NCBI GenBank assembly: GCA_022822855.1 | Contig: JAJDYG010000033.1 | Span: forward strand, 62,001-126,000 | Origin: Dehalococcoidia bacterium | GTDB taxonomy: Bacteria; Chloroflexota; Dehalococcoidia; Bin125 | Length of the DNA stretch: 64,000 bases | Direction of reading: 5' to 3' | Part shown: positions 17,462-26,801 of the stretch, in pieces | Layout: each line of letters starts with the position of its first letter | How positions within the stretch are numbered: the stretch's first letter is position 1 | The notes under the pieces: generated by a model | The model's input: only the letters and a program-made list of their open reading frames with translations | Database searches by the model: none | Told to the model about the DNA's origin: nothing | Made by a program: the position numbers and the translations under genes

Positions 17462-19360
17462 ATGACACGACACTGGACACGCCTACGCCGCTCGCGTTTG
17501 AGCCGACGATCATTGCTGAAGGCATCGGCCCGAGCGGGCGTCGGAGCTGCCGGTCTTGCGCTGGTCGGCTGCGGCGATGATGACGACGACCAGCAGTCCG
17601 TCGCTCAGGCTCAGCAGCAAGACCAGGATCAGCAGCAGGCCGCGCAACAGCAAGACCAGCAGCAGGCCATGCAGCAACAGGCCCAGCAGCAACAGCAGGC
17701 CATGCAGCAGCAAGACGATCAGGCCGAGCAACAGGCCATGCAGCAGGAGCAGCAGGAGCAGTCCGCCGCCGAAGCTCAGGCCCAGCAGGAAGAAGAGCAG
17801 GCGGTCGCCGACGACAACATCGATTACAACGCGACAGCGATCGGCGCGTATGGCGCCTTCCCGCAGATTCTCGACCAGGGCAGCGCACTGGCTCGCGGCG
17901 GGCAATCGGCCTCCAACAACTACCACTTCGGCGCGGTGTTCCCGCTCGATCCGTTCGGCAGCGCTGTGCCCGGCGGCCTGGCCGAGTGGGAGTTCGTCGG
18001 CGCCGAGGCGTTGATCGTGCGGATGAACGAAGGCCGAACGTTCCACAACGGCGATGCAGTGACCGCCGAAGACATCAAGTTCACCATCGACCGTTTGACC
18101 GGCAAGGCGGAGTACAACCCGGAGTACAACTCGGCCTGGACCGGTGAGCTGAGCTGGACCGGCGACAACGAGTTGGTCGACGAAAACACGCTGCGGATCG
18201 AGCAGGGCGCGCCAAGCGTCGACGCGGCCAACAGTCTCGCCCTGGGCGGCTTCCCGGTCTTCCCCAAGAACTACCTCGAGGAAGTTGGCGACGACGGCTA
18301 CGGCCAGTTCCCGGTCGCGACCGGCTCCTTCAAGTTCGTCGAATGGTCTCCCGACGAGTACATCAAGAGTGTGCGCAACGACGACTACTTCAACGATCGC
18401 GAGTACGCCTATGCGCCCAGGCTGCCCTACCTGGCCGGCTTCGAGGCGAGACTGATTCCGGAAATCGGCGCTCGCGTGTCGGCGCTGGAAGCCGGCGAAG
18501 TCGATCTCGCCAACTCGATTCCGCCCGATCTGGCGGTGCCGCTGGGCGAGACCGGCGACTACAACGTCTTCTATCACCCGGCCCAGCGGGGTCTGCACAT
18601 CAAGCTGCCGATGACGATCGAGGAAGACCCTTACAACCCCGGTCAGCCCAACCCCTGGCGAGACCGCCGCGTGCGGATCGCCGCTAACCTCGCGGTCGAT
18701 GTCGATGCAATCACACAGAACATCATGACCGGGCGTGAGAACTACACCTACACACTCTCGTCAGGCCAGTTCGGTTTCCCCGAGGAACTGCCCGAGCAGC
18801 GCTGGGGCTACGACCCCGAGGAAGCGAAGCGATTGCTCGCCGAAGCGGGCTATGAGGACGGCGTTGAGACCGATCTGATCTACCTCGCCGGTCTGTACAC
18901 CAACGATCAGCTCTTCATGGAGGCGATCGCCGAGATGCTGCGCGAGGTCGGTTTCATCGTCAACCTGATTCCCGAGGACATCTCCAAATTCCTCGGCGAG
19001 GCGCGGAACAAGGAACTCACCGCTCCGTATCTCTTCCCGCAATCGGCCGGTTTCACCTCGATCGGTTCGATGGCCATCTCCGTGGACAGCGCAGCGACCT
19101 ATGAGCACCGCGTCGAAGTGCTCAGCGACGAGCGGGCCGAGGTCGACCGGCTGATCGCCGAGGCGAAGACCGAGTTCGACACTGAGCGTCGCAAGGAACT
19201 GCTGAGCGATCTCGTTCGCATCCACTACCTGGAGGCGTCCTGGATATTCCTCTTCGAACTGGTTCAGACCCACGTCGCTGCTTCGCGACTGCACTGGGAC
19301 CCGTACTTCCTGCAGCCGCCGTCGGTCGAGCTCTGGAACCTGAGGTCGATGAAGACCTAG
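17462..19360 (+). CDS. ABC transporter substrate-binding lipoprotein (family 5, Tat-exported)
   Basis: The protein has 632 residues. The N-terminus has a twin-arginine signal (LSRRSLLKASARAG) ending in a lipobox (LVGC), then GDDDDD and a Gln-rich linker to about residue 115 (mostly CAG/CAA repeats). After that comes a full family 5 (peptide/opine/nickel type) binding domain, with the FHNGDAVTAEDIKFTIDRL motif and LLAEAGYEDG near the end. It would deliver an organic solute to the permeases encoded just downstream. A TTGACA lies at 17410-17415 without a convincing -10. A paralogue with the same leader starts at 42825. Confidence 0.92.
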   Translation: MTRHWTRLRRSRLSRRSLLKASARAGVGAAGLALVGCGDDDDDQQSVAQAQQQDQDQQQAAQQQDQQQAMQQQAQQQQQAMQQQDDQAEQQAMQQEQQEQSAAEAQAQQEEEQAVADDNIDYNATAIGAYGAFPQILDQGSALARGGQSASNNYHFGAVFPLDPFGSAVPGGLAEWEFVGAEALIVRMNEGRTFHNGDAVTAEDIKFTIDRLTGKAEYNPEYNSAWTGELSWTGDNELVDENTLRIEQGAPSVDAANSLALGGFPVFPKNYLEEVGDDGYGQFPVATGSFKFVEWSPDEYIKSVRNDDYFNDREYAYAPRLPYLAGFEARLIPEIGARVSALEAGEVDLANSIPPDLAVPLGETGDYNVFYHPAQRGLHIKLPMTIEEDPYNPGQPNPWRDRRVRIAANLAVDVDAITQNIMTGRENYTYTLSSGQFGFPEELPEQRWGYDPEEAKRLLAEAGYEDGVETDLIYLAGLYTNDQLFMEAIAEMLREVGFIVNLIPEDISKFLGEARNKELTAPYLFPQSAGFTSIGSMAISVDSAATYEHRVEVLSDERAEVDRLIAEAKTEFDTERRKELLSDLVRIHYLEASWIFLFELVQTHVAASRLHWDPYFLQPPSVELWNLRSMKT

Positions 19361-19422
19361 GGTCCGTTGCGCCGGAAGCGACGTCACGCGGTTAGGCGGC
19401 GAGGCGTCCAAGGGGGCCAGCC

Positions 19423-20349
19423 ATGGCTTCGCACCTGATCCCGCGAGTGCTGCAATCGATCGCGGTTGTCTTCGTCGTCATCACCCTGGTATTCATCGGC
19501 AGTCGGTTGATCGGAGACCCGATCGAGGCGTACGCGGCGCGCAACGCCACGCAGGAAGCGATCGACGCACAGCGCGATCGGTTGGGTCTGAGCGACCCGA
19601 TGATCGTGCAGTACGGCAACTTCCTGCTCGGTGTGGTCCAGCTCGATTTCGGCGACTCGATCTTCTCCGAACGACCGGCCTGGGACGAGGTGGCGCCTCG
19701 CCTCTGGGCGACGGTGCAGCTCAGCCTGGCCGCGTTCGTGCTGATCCTCGTGATCGGCGTGCCTATTGGTGTGCTTGCTGCCATCCGGCGTGGTTCGATT
19801 CCCGATCTGATCGCGAGGATGCTCGCGTTGGTCGGTCAGGCGATGCCCAACTTCTGGCTGGGGTTGCTGCTGATCTTCGTCTTCTCCGTTCAACTGGGCT
19901 GGTTGCCGACCAGCGGACGAGGAGGTTTCGAGAACCTGATCATGCCCGCGCTGACGCTCGCGGGATTCGGCGCCGCGGCGGCGATGCGACTCACGCGGTC
20001 AGGCATGTTGGAGGTGCTTAGCAACGACTACATCCGCACGGCGCAGGCGAAGGGGCTGGCCAACCGCACCGTGATCGTGCGTCACGCATTGCGAAATGCG
20101 CTGTTGGGACTGGTCACGGTGCTCGGCATCATGCTGGCACAGTTGTTGGCCGGTTCGATCATCGTCGAGGTGGTCTTCGCCTGGCCCGGCGTCGGACGGC
20201 TGATCTTCCGCTCGATCAGTCTGCGAGATTTCCCGGTAATCCAGGTCGGCGTGCTCGTGATCGCCCTCTGGTTCGTCGTGATCAACATCCTCATTGACAT
20301 CTCCTACAACTTCCTCGACCCGAGGATTCGTGTTGGCGGCGACGCATGA
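19423..20349 (+). CDS. ABC transporter permease, DppB type
   Basis: The 308-residue protein has six predicted membrane segments. The first starts right after the N-terminal LIPRVLQSIAVVFVVITLVF. The conserved periplasmic loop is DPIEAYAARNAT and the EAA loop reads NDYIRTAQAKGLANRTVIVR, which contacts the ATPase. The C-terminal DPRIRVGG is typical of DppB proteins. It is 62 bp after the binding-protein gene and overlaps the second permease by ATGA. No ATPase gene follows. Confidence 0.92.
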   Translation: MASHLIPRVLQSIAVVFVVITLVFIGSRLIGDPIEAYAARNATQEAIDAQRDRLGLSDPMIVQYGNFLLGVVQLDFGDSIFSERPAWDEVAPRLWATVQLSLAAFVLILVIGVPIGVLAAIRRGSIPDLIARMLALVGQAMPNFWLGLLLIFVFSVQLGWLPTSGRGGFENLIMPALTLAGFGAAAAMRLTRSGMLEVLSNDYIRTAQAKGLANRTVIVRHALRNALLGLVTVLGIMLAQLLAGSIIVEVVFAWPGVGRLIFRSISLRDFPVIQVGVLVIALWFVVINILIDISYNFLDPRIRVGGDA

Positions 20350-21257
20350 GTTCGCAGGACATCCCGGCGACGGAACCGCTTGGCGGCCTGCTCGCTCGGC
20401 GTCGCTCGCTGGTTCGCCGCTTGCCACGCGGCTGGCCGCTACTCTCTGTCTACCTTCTGATCATCGGCGTGTTCGTCGTGTGCGGCATCTTTGCCGATTG
20501 GATCGTGCCTCACGATCCGACTGATCAGAGCCTCGTCAATCGGCTCCAGGATCCGATTTGGCAGGAAGGCGGCACATCCGAGCACCTGCTTGGCACCGAT
20601 GGACTCGGCCGGGACACATTCAGCCGGTTGATCAAGGGCAGCCAGACCTCGCTGCTCGTGATCGTGACCATCATTCCCGGCTCGTTGGTGTTGGGCACGG
20701 CAATTGGCCTGGTCGCCGGCTGGCGGCGGGGCCTGTTCGATCCCTTCGCCATGCGTCTGGTCGAAGTTCAACTGGCCTTTCCCGCGTTCCTCTTCGCCCT
20801 CCTGATCGCCGCGATGTTGGGGCCATCGCTACGCAACGTCGTGGTAATCCTGATCCTCTTCCTCTGGGCCCCATACGCGCGCCTGGTGCGGGCCGAGGTG
20901 CTCAGCCTGCGTGAACGCGAGTTTGTCGTTGCCGCGCGAACCCTGGGCGCGAACGACCTGAGGATCATGACCCAGCATCTGTTGCCGAATGTGGTCAACT
21001 CCGTCGTGATTCTGGCCACGCTCAATGTGTCGACGGTGATCATTGCCGAGGCCTCGCTCTCCTTCCTCGGGGCGGGCGCGGGACCGGAGACGATCTCCTG
21101 GGGCAAGATGGTGGCCGAGGGCCGTGACCTGCTCAAGATCCGATTCTGGCTGACCGGATTCCCGGGCATCACGATCATGGTTCTCGCCCTGGTTGGCAAT
21201 CTGCTGGGAGACTGGCTGCGCGACTACCTCGATCCGCAGTTGCGCAACGTGCAATAG
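20346..21257 (+). CDS. ABC transporter permease, DppC type
   Basis: The 303-residue protein belongs to the DppC group, with a cytoplasmic N-terminal tail of about 35 residues. The HLLGTDGLGRDTFSRLIKG motif before the first inner loop is diagnostic, and the EAA loop is REREFVVAARTLGANDLRIM. It ends with GDWLRDYLDPQLRN. It forms the channel with the upstream DppB-like permease. The operon appears to end here, so the two ATPases that normally follow (DppD, DppF) must be encoded elsewhere. Confidence 0.92.
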   Translation: MSSQDIPATEPLGGLLARRRSLVRRLPRGWPLLSVYLLIIGVFVVCGIFADWIVPHDPTDQSLVNRLQDPIWQEGGTSEHLLGTDGLGRDTFSRLIKGSQTSLLVIVTIIPGSLVLGTAIGLVAGWRRGLFDPFAMRLVEVQLAFPAFLFALLIAAMLGPSLRNVVVILILFLWAPYARLVRAEVLSLREREFVVAARTLGANDLRIMTQHLLPNVVNSVVILATLNVSTVIIAEASLSFLGAGAGPETISWGKMVAEGRDLLKIRFWLTGFPGITIMVLALVGNLLGDWLRDYLDPQLRNVQ

Positions 21258-21358
21258 CTGCGGGCCCGACGGCCGATCCGGCAGCGAACGTCTCCGCGTG
21301 TCACAATCTTGCTGAGCGGCATCGATCGCCGGGCCGCCCGTCGTGTGAGGAAGACGCC

Positions 21359-22921
21359 ATGAGCTGGCAGACCGAACTGGAAGAGATGGAACGGCGGGCG
21401 GAGCTCGCCCGGCAGATGGGCGGGCCCGACAGCGTCGCCTTCCACCACGGACGCGGCAAGCTGACCGTCCGCGAGCGGATCGACCTGCTCGTCGACCCGG
21501 GCGAGTTCCAGGAGACCGGCGTGCTGGCCGGCAATCCGCACTGGGACGGGAACGAATTGGCCGGCCTGACGCCGGCCAACGCCGTCGTCGGCGTGGCCAG
21601 GATCAACGGCCGCAAAGTTGCCGTGCAGGGCGACGATTTCACCATTCGCGGCGGCTCGGCCGACGGGATGATCGGGACCAAGAATGGCTGGGCGATGCGC
21701 CACGCCTACATGAATCGCATTCCCTACGTGCGACTGCTCGACGCGACCGGCGGCAGCGTCAAGCACTTCGAGCAACTCGGCCGCACTTACGTGGTCGGAC
21801 CCGAAGTCGGCGGAGGCACCGGCGTTGACGACTTCCTCTGGTACATGCCGGTGGTCAACGTCGTGCTCGGCTCGGTCGCCGGCGCGCCGGCGGTGATCGC
21901 CTGCGACGGACACTTCAATGTGATGGTCCAGGGAACCAGCCAGCTCTTCGTCGGCGGACCGCCGGTGGTCAAGGCCAGCCGAGGCCTGGACATCGCGAAG
22001 GAGGATCTGGGCGGCGAGGATGTCCACGTCTACGGCAACGGCGTCGTTCAGAACCTTGCCGAGACGGAAGAAGACGCGATGCAGCAGGCACGCCGATTCC
22101 TCAGTTACCTGCCGCAAAACGTCTGGGAGATGCCGCCCCGGATCGAACCGACCGACGATCCGGATCGCCGCGAGGAGAAGCTGATCTCGATCATCCCGCG
22201 CAACATGCGGCGCATTTACAACCCGCGCAAGATTCTCGACTGGGTGCTGGACAAGGATTCGTTCTTCGAAATCCAGCCGCACTGGGGCAAGTCGCGGATC
22301 ACCGGACTCGCCCGCGTCGACGGCTATCCCGTCGGCGTGATGATCAACAACCCGCGCGAAAACGGGGGCTCTCCCAACAAGAACACCTCAGAGAAGATCA
22401 TGCGCATGATCTCGCTCTGCGACACCTTCCATCTGCCCTTGGTCTACTTCTGCGACGAGCCCGGATTCTCGGTCGGCCCGGCCGACGAACAGTCAGGGAT
22501 CATCCGCACCGGCGCGAGGCTGATGCTGACCAGCCGTCTCTCGCAGATGCCATATCTCGTCTTCATCACGCGCCAGGCCTACGGTGTCGCCGGAGGCCTC
22601 CAGTACCGGCGAGGTAACGCGCTCTACCGGCGCTACGCCTGGCCCTCAGCGCACTGGGGATCGATGCACATCGAGGGAGGCGTGACGGCGGCCTACCGTC
22701 GCGAGATCCGCGAAGCGGACGACCCGGAGGCGAAGCGAGAGGAGATCGAGGCCCGGCTCAACGAGATCCGCTCGCCGATGAGGACAGCTCACGCCTTCGG
22801 GATCGAGGACATGATCGACCCGCGCGATACCCGACCGCTGATGGTCGAGTTCGTCCGCGACGCGCAGTCCTACATCCAACAGAGCCTGGGTCCGACCGCT
22901 CGAATCCCGTACATGCCCTGA
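21359..22921 (+). CDS. Acyl-CoA carboxylase carboxyltransferase (beta) subunit
   Basis: The 520-residue protein is the right length for the carboxyltransferase subunit of propionyl/acetyl-CoA carboxylases and methylmalonyl-CoA decarboxylases. Two crotonase-like halves are visible. The first contains GRGKLTVRERIDLLVDPGEF and, later, LLDATGGSVK. The second contains PVGVMINNPRENGG, YFCDEPGFSVGP and RQAYGVAGGLQYRRG. No biotin carboxylase or carrier-protein gene is adjacent, so partners must lie elsewhere. Substrate cannot be fixed from sequence. GAGGAAG precedes the ATG. Confidence 0.9.
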   Translation: MSWQTELEEMERRAELARQMGGPDSVAFHHGRGKLTVRERIDLLVDPGEFQETGVLAGNPHWDGNELAGLTPANAVVGVARINGRKVAVQGDDFTIRGGSADGMIGTKNGWAMRHAYMNRIPYVRLLDATGGSVKHFEQLGRTYVVGPEVGGGTGVDDFLWYMPVVNVVLGSVAGAPAVIACDGHFNVMVQGTSQLFVGGPPVVKASRGLDIAKEDLGGEDVHVYGNGVVQNLAETEEDAMQQARRFLSYLPQNVWEMPPRIEPTDDPDRREEKLISIIPRNMRRIYNPRKILDWVLDKDSFFEIQPHWGKSRITGLARVDGYPVGVMINNPRENGGSPNKNTSEKIMRMISLCDTFHLPLVYFCDEPGFSVGPADEQSGIIRTGARLMLTSRLSQMPYLVFITRQAYGVAGGLQYRRGNALYRRYAWPSAHWGSMHIEGGVTAAYRREIREADDPEAKREEIEARLNEIRSPMRTAHAFGIEDMIDPRDTRPLMVEFVRDAQSYIQQSLGPTARIPYMP

Positions 22922-22929
22922 CCATCCCA

Positions 22930-23005
22930 GTCCCCGACTTGTTCGGGGACCCGCTCGCCTCCTTGCCACCACCAAGCAAAGCAGGCCCCTGAACAAGTCA
23001 GGGGC
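22930..23005. repeat. Inverted pair of gtcccc palindromes between convergent genes
   Basis: TCCCCGACTTGTTCGGGGA is at about 22931-22949, and the related CCCCTGAACAAGTCAGGGG, in opposite orientation, at 22986-23004. The two arms could also pair with one another. Lying between two converging genes, the pair could act as a two-way transcription stop, though no T-tract is present. Confidence 0.65.
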
Positions 23006-23026
23006 TGGAGCGCTCGGGGATATCGC

Positions 23027-24262
23027 TCAGTACGGCGGCGCTCGGTGCGACTCGACCTCCGCGATCGCTGCCTCGTCGTAACCGAGTTCTTGCATCAACT
23101 CAGCCGTGTGCTCGCCGAGGTCGGAGAACATGTTCTTGGCGCTGCCGGGGGTTCGGCTCAGGCGCGTCGGGATGCCGGCGACCCGGCGGCGGCCGACGTG
23201 AGGAATGTCCTTGTCGACGACGTAGCCGTTGACGAGCGCCTGTTCGTCATCGAGGACTTCTTCGTAGTTGAGGACGCGCTGGGCCATGGCGCCGTCGGGG
23301 TGGATGTCGAAGAAGTCCTGCCACTCGTCGCTGGTGTGGGCCTTCATCATCTCGGCCACGAGCAGGCGCACATCTCCGATCCTGTCCATCGCCTCCTGAT
23401 CGCGAAACGGATCGCGACCCTCGCGGTGATTCCAGCGCGGATCTTCGGCCAGCTCCCGGTTGCCGCCGAGCTCGCAGAACTCGCGCCAGGTCTCGTCGTC
23501 GCGGATGCCCATGCAAAACGCGACGCCGTCGGACGCCTCGTAGATGCCAGTCATCGCCGAGACGATCGGATGAAATGCGCCATCGCGCGTGGGCAGATGA
23601 CTGGTCGCCGAGGTGTGGTTGATCTCCCAGGCCTGCATCCAGATCATCGCGCCGTAGGAGGATGTCTGGACCTTCTGGCCCAGACCGTCGCGCTGACGCG
23701 CGACCAGCGCCGTGAGAATGCCCATCGCCAACGCCATCGCCCCGCCGGTATCGGCGATGATCGCGCCGGGAATCAGTTGCGGATCATCGGGCGTGCCGGT
23801 CACGCCTGAGATTCCGCTGCGAGCCTGCGAGAACTGGTCGCTCATCCGGTTCTCCCGTGCCGGACCGTCGGGTCCGAACCCGTTGGCCGTGGCATAGACC
23901 AGTCCCGGATTGCGTGCCGACAGGCGCTCGTAGCCCATCCCGATTCGCTCGAGGGCAGGTTCTCGGTAGTTGCTCAGGAAGACATCGGCGGTGTCGACCA
24001 GCCTGTCGACCAGTTCAAGTCCAATCTCGGTATGAATGTCAACGCAGACCGAGCGTTTGCCGTGCGACGCGCCGATGAACTGCGTCCCGACCGACTCCGC
24101 GGGCAGCTCGTTGTTCGCTCCCCGATACCAGCGGTTGGCGTCGCCCATCGGCGGCTCGACCTTGATCACGTCGGCGCCCATATCCGAGAGGTACCCGCCC
24201 GCAGCCGGACCCTGCACCGCGATCGAGAGCTCCACGACCCGAATTCCGTCAAGCGCTTCCAT
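23027..24262 (-). CDS. CaiB/BaiF (class III) CoA-transferase
   Basis: The 411-residue protein is a single class III CoA-transferase chain. The N-terminal LDGIRVVELSIAVQGPAAGGYLSDMGADVI is the family start. Asp171 in AIIADTGGA lies where formyl-CoA transferase and CaiB have the catalytic Asp169, so this chain should be active. It moves CoA between a thioester and a free carboxylic acid. GGAGGTTCCAG precedes the chosen ATG, which deletes an unsupported 37-residue extension. It is divergent from the double-length family member at 24376, with 113 bp between the starts. Confidence 0.88.
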   Translation of the reverse strand: MEALDGIRVVELSIAVQGPAAGGYLSDMGADVIKVEPPMGDANRWYRGANNELPAESVGTQFIGASHGKRSVCVDIHTEIGLELVDRLVDTADVFLSNYREPALERIGMGYERLSARNPGLVYATANGFGPDGPARENRMSDQFSQARSGISGVTGTPDDPQLIPGAIIADTGGAMALAMGILTALVARQRDGLGQKVQTSSYGAMIWMQAWEINHTSATSHLPTRDGAFHPIVSAMTGIYEASDGVAFCMGIRDDETWREFCELGGNRELAEDPRWNHREGRDPFRDQEAMDRIGDVRLLVAEMMKAHTSDEWQDFFDIHPDGAMAQRVLNYEEVLDDEQALVNGYVVDKDIPHVGRRRVAGIPTRLSRTPGSAKNMFSDLGEHTAELMQELGYDEAAIAEVESHRAPPY

Positions 24263-24375
24263 CTGGAACCTCCAGCCCTGATCGGGCAGCGTGTCGCCAT
24301 GTCGGACGACGTGGACGAGGCTAGTATGCCAACGCGTGCGCGCCTGCGGGGCGCTGCATCGTTGAGAGGGCAATC

Positions 24376-26772
24376 ATGACTTTGCCGCTGCACGGCGTTC
24401 GTGTTCTCGATCTTTCCGATCACCGAGCTGCGCTCGGCAGCCGGATGCTGGCCGACCTCGGCGCCGAGGTCACGATGGTCGAGCCGACCGGCGGAAGCAG
24501 TATCCGCCACCTCGCGCCGTTCGTTGACGATCAGCCCTCACTCGACGGCAGCTATCAGCATCTCTACTTCAACGTCAACAAGCGCTCGCTCGTCCTCGAC
24601 TGGCGCAGCGACGAGGGCTTCGAGCGCCTCTCCAGGCTGGCCGAATCGGCCGACATCCTGATCGAGTCCAACCAGCCGGGAGAATTCCCAGTCGACAGCG
24701 TTCGCGAGGCCAATCCGCACTTGATCGTCGTCTCGGCGACGCCGTACGGGCAGCGCGGTCCGAAGTCGGGCTGGCGCGCCACCGATCTGACCTCCACGGC
24801 GGCCGGCGGTCTGCTCCAGGTCAGCGGCGAGCGCGACGATCCGCCCGTACACGGCGCCGCCTTCCCGGCCCACACGATGACCGGTCTGACTATCGCCTCG
24901 TCGGCGATGACCGCGCTGCACGGACGCGACCGCACACCCGGCCAGCCCGGTTGCCAGATCGATATCTCGATGCAGGAGGCGACCTCGTTCCAGACGGTAC
25001 AGACGTCGAATCCAAACATCTGGCGGTGGCGCGGCGAAGCGCCGTATCGACCGGCGTTGTCGCAGGTGATCCGCTGCGCCGACGATCGCTGGATGGCCTG
25101 CAATATCTCGCCGAACAAGCTGCCCGAGTTCATCGCGATGCTGGACGAGGCCGGCGTCGAGCATGAGCTCGATCCCGACAACTGGGAAGTGATTCATCGC
25201 GGCGACCGGGCGGCGTGGCAGTATCTGGAGAACCCGCTGCAGGACCTGGCCAAGGAGTTGGCGGCAGTCTGGCCGCGGCAGAAGCTGCTTGATCGCCTCT
25301 GGGCCTGCGGGACGCCGGCGATGCCGACGCTGCGCTTTAGCGAGTTCGCTGAATCCGAGCACTACCAGACGGCCGGGCAGTTCAACGATGTTGACACGCC
25401 GGCGGTGGGCAAAGCACTGAGCTACTCGCGCAGTCCCCTCGATCCGGTGCAATCGCCGCTGCCGATGCGTCCGGCGCCGAAACTGGGAGAGCACTCCGAC
25501 CCTGCCTTTTCTTCGAGTGCGAACGGAACAGTGAGCGCTGGCGGGCCGTCCAACTCATTCCCGGACATGCCGCTGGCCGGCATCCGCATACTAGATCTGA
25601 CCTGGGTTGCCGCCGGTCCTCTGACCACTCGGCTGATGGCCAACTTCGGCGCTGAGGTGATCAAGGTCGAGTCCAGCGGCGAGCGCATGGACCCGCTGCG
25701 GGTGCAGCCGGTCAGAGGCGAGTTCAACGTTGACCTCCCCGACCTCTACAACGAGGCCAATACGGGCAAGAAGTCGCTCACGCTGAATCTCGCCGACGAG
25801 CGGGGCAAGGCAGTGCTTCGGGAACTCGTCGCCGAGTGCGATGTCATGGTCAACAACTATTCGGGCGGCTCATTGGCGCGGATGGGATTCCCCTGGGAGG
25901 AACTGCGGCAAATCAACCCGCGTTTGATCAGCGTCCACCTGCCCGGCGTCGGCGGCGACAGCCCCTGGCGGCCGCTGCGCACGCTGGGCAACCTGCTCAA
26001 GGCAGCCGCGGGCATGAACTTCCAGATGGGTTTCCCCGATCAGCCGCCGCGCGGGATGGGCGTCGCCTATCCCGACTTCACTTCGCCGCACGTCGGCGTG
26101 ACCGCGATCCTCGCCGCCCTTCGCGCCTGCGAGGAGACAGGTGAGGGCCGCGAGATCGAGCTGAGCCAGCTCAGCGCAACGGTCGCCTTGCTCGGCGCGC
26201 AATGGATGCAGTTCGATCAACTCGGAGAGGACCTGCCGCGAATCGGCAACCGCGATCCCAACATGTGCCCGCACGGGGTCTTCCCCTCGACCGGAGACGA
26301 CCAGTGGGTCGCCATTGCCATGGAATCGGACGATCAGTGGCCGGCCCTGGCGACGCTGATCGGGCGCGAGGATTGGTCGCAGCAAGAGGAGCATCGGACG
26401 CTGGCCGGACGCAAGTCGCGTGAAAACGAGATTGAAGCGGCGATCAGCGAATGGACCAGCAAGCTCAGCAAGTGGGACGCCGCCGAGCAGATGCAGGCGG
26501 CGGGAATCGCCGCCAACGCTGTCGAAGACCTGCGCGACATGATGGATCTGGACGAGCACTTCCGCGATCACTATCAGCAGGTCGAGCAGCCCTCGCATCC
26601 TGGATTCGGCATCTGGATCGACGGCGCGCCTTGGGAGTTCGCACATCTCGAGCCGCGCACTTTGGAACGCTCGCCGATGCTGGGAGAGCACAACGAAGAG
26701 ATTCTCAGCGGGTTGCTCGGCAAGAGCCAGGAGGAAATTGCGGACCTGGTCGCGGCCGGCGTGGTCGGCTAG
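24376..26772 (+). CDS. Fused two-domain CaiB/BaiF CoA-transferase
   Basis: The protein has 798 residues: two class III CoA-transferase domains in one chain, about residues 1-370 and 398-798, joined by a Ser/Gly-rich linker. Family members are normally interlocked homodimers, so the fusion may form that dimer within one polypeptide. In the first half the catalytic Asp position is His166 (FPAHTMTG). In the second half Asp567 (YPDFTSPHVG) is kept. Only one site should therefore be catalytic. It is followed 29 bp later by a 2-hydroxyacid dehydrogenase and then an alcohol dehydrogenase, a plausible catabolic operon. The acid substrate is unknown. Confidence 0.87.
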   Translation: MTLPLHGVRVLDLSDHRAALGSRMLADLGAEVTMVEPTGGSSIRHLAPFVDDQPSLDGSYQHLYFNVNKRSLVLDWRSDEGFERLSRLAESADILIESNQPGEFPVDSVREANPHLIVVSATPYGQRGPKSGWRATDLTSTAAGGLLQVSGERDDPPVHGAAFPAHTMTGLTIASSAMTALHGRDRTPGQPGCQIDISMQEATSFQTVQTSNPNIWRWRGEAPYRPALSQVIRCADDRWMACNISPNKLPEFIAMLDEAGVEHELDPDNWEVIHRGDRAAWQYLENPLQDLAKELAAVWPRQKLLDRLWACGTPAMPTLRFSEFAESEHYQTAGQFNDVDTPAVGKALSYSRSPLDPVQSPLPMRPAPKLGEHSDPAFSSSANGTVSAGGPSNSFPDMPLAGIRILDLTWVAAGPLTTRLMANFGAEVIKVESSGERMDPLRVQPVRGEFNVDLPDLYNEANTGKKSLTLNLADERGKAVLRELVAECDVMVNNYSGGSLARMGFPWEELRQINPRLISVHLPGVGGDSPWRPLRTLGNLLKAAAGMNFQMGFPDQPPRGMGVAYPDFTSPHVGVTAILAALRACEETGEGREIELSQLSATVALLGAQWMQFDQLGEDLPRIGNRDPNMCPHGVFPSTGDDQWVAIAMESDDQWPALATLIGREDWSQQEEHRTLAGRKSRENEIEAAISEWTSKLSKWDAAEQMQAAGIAANAVEDLRDMMDLDEHFRDHYQQVEQPSHPGFGIWIDGAPWEFAHLEPRTLERSPMLGEHNEEILSGLLGKSQEEIADLVAAGVVG

Positions 26773-26801
26773 GCGTCAACGGAGAGGGCTGAGGAGCGGA
26801 C

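Noticed and set aside
17510-18598. Minus-strand frame with a long Leu-rich stretch resembling membrane segments
   Set aside because: The Leu run is the antisense of the Gln-rich linker (CAG/CAA repeats) of the binding protein.
21087-21100. GACGATCTCCTGGGG as another copy of the dispersed hairpin element
   Set aside because: It lies in a conserved part of the DppC-type permease (ETISWGK) and none of the other blocks of the element are nearby.
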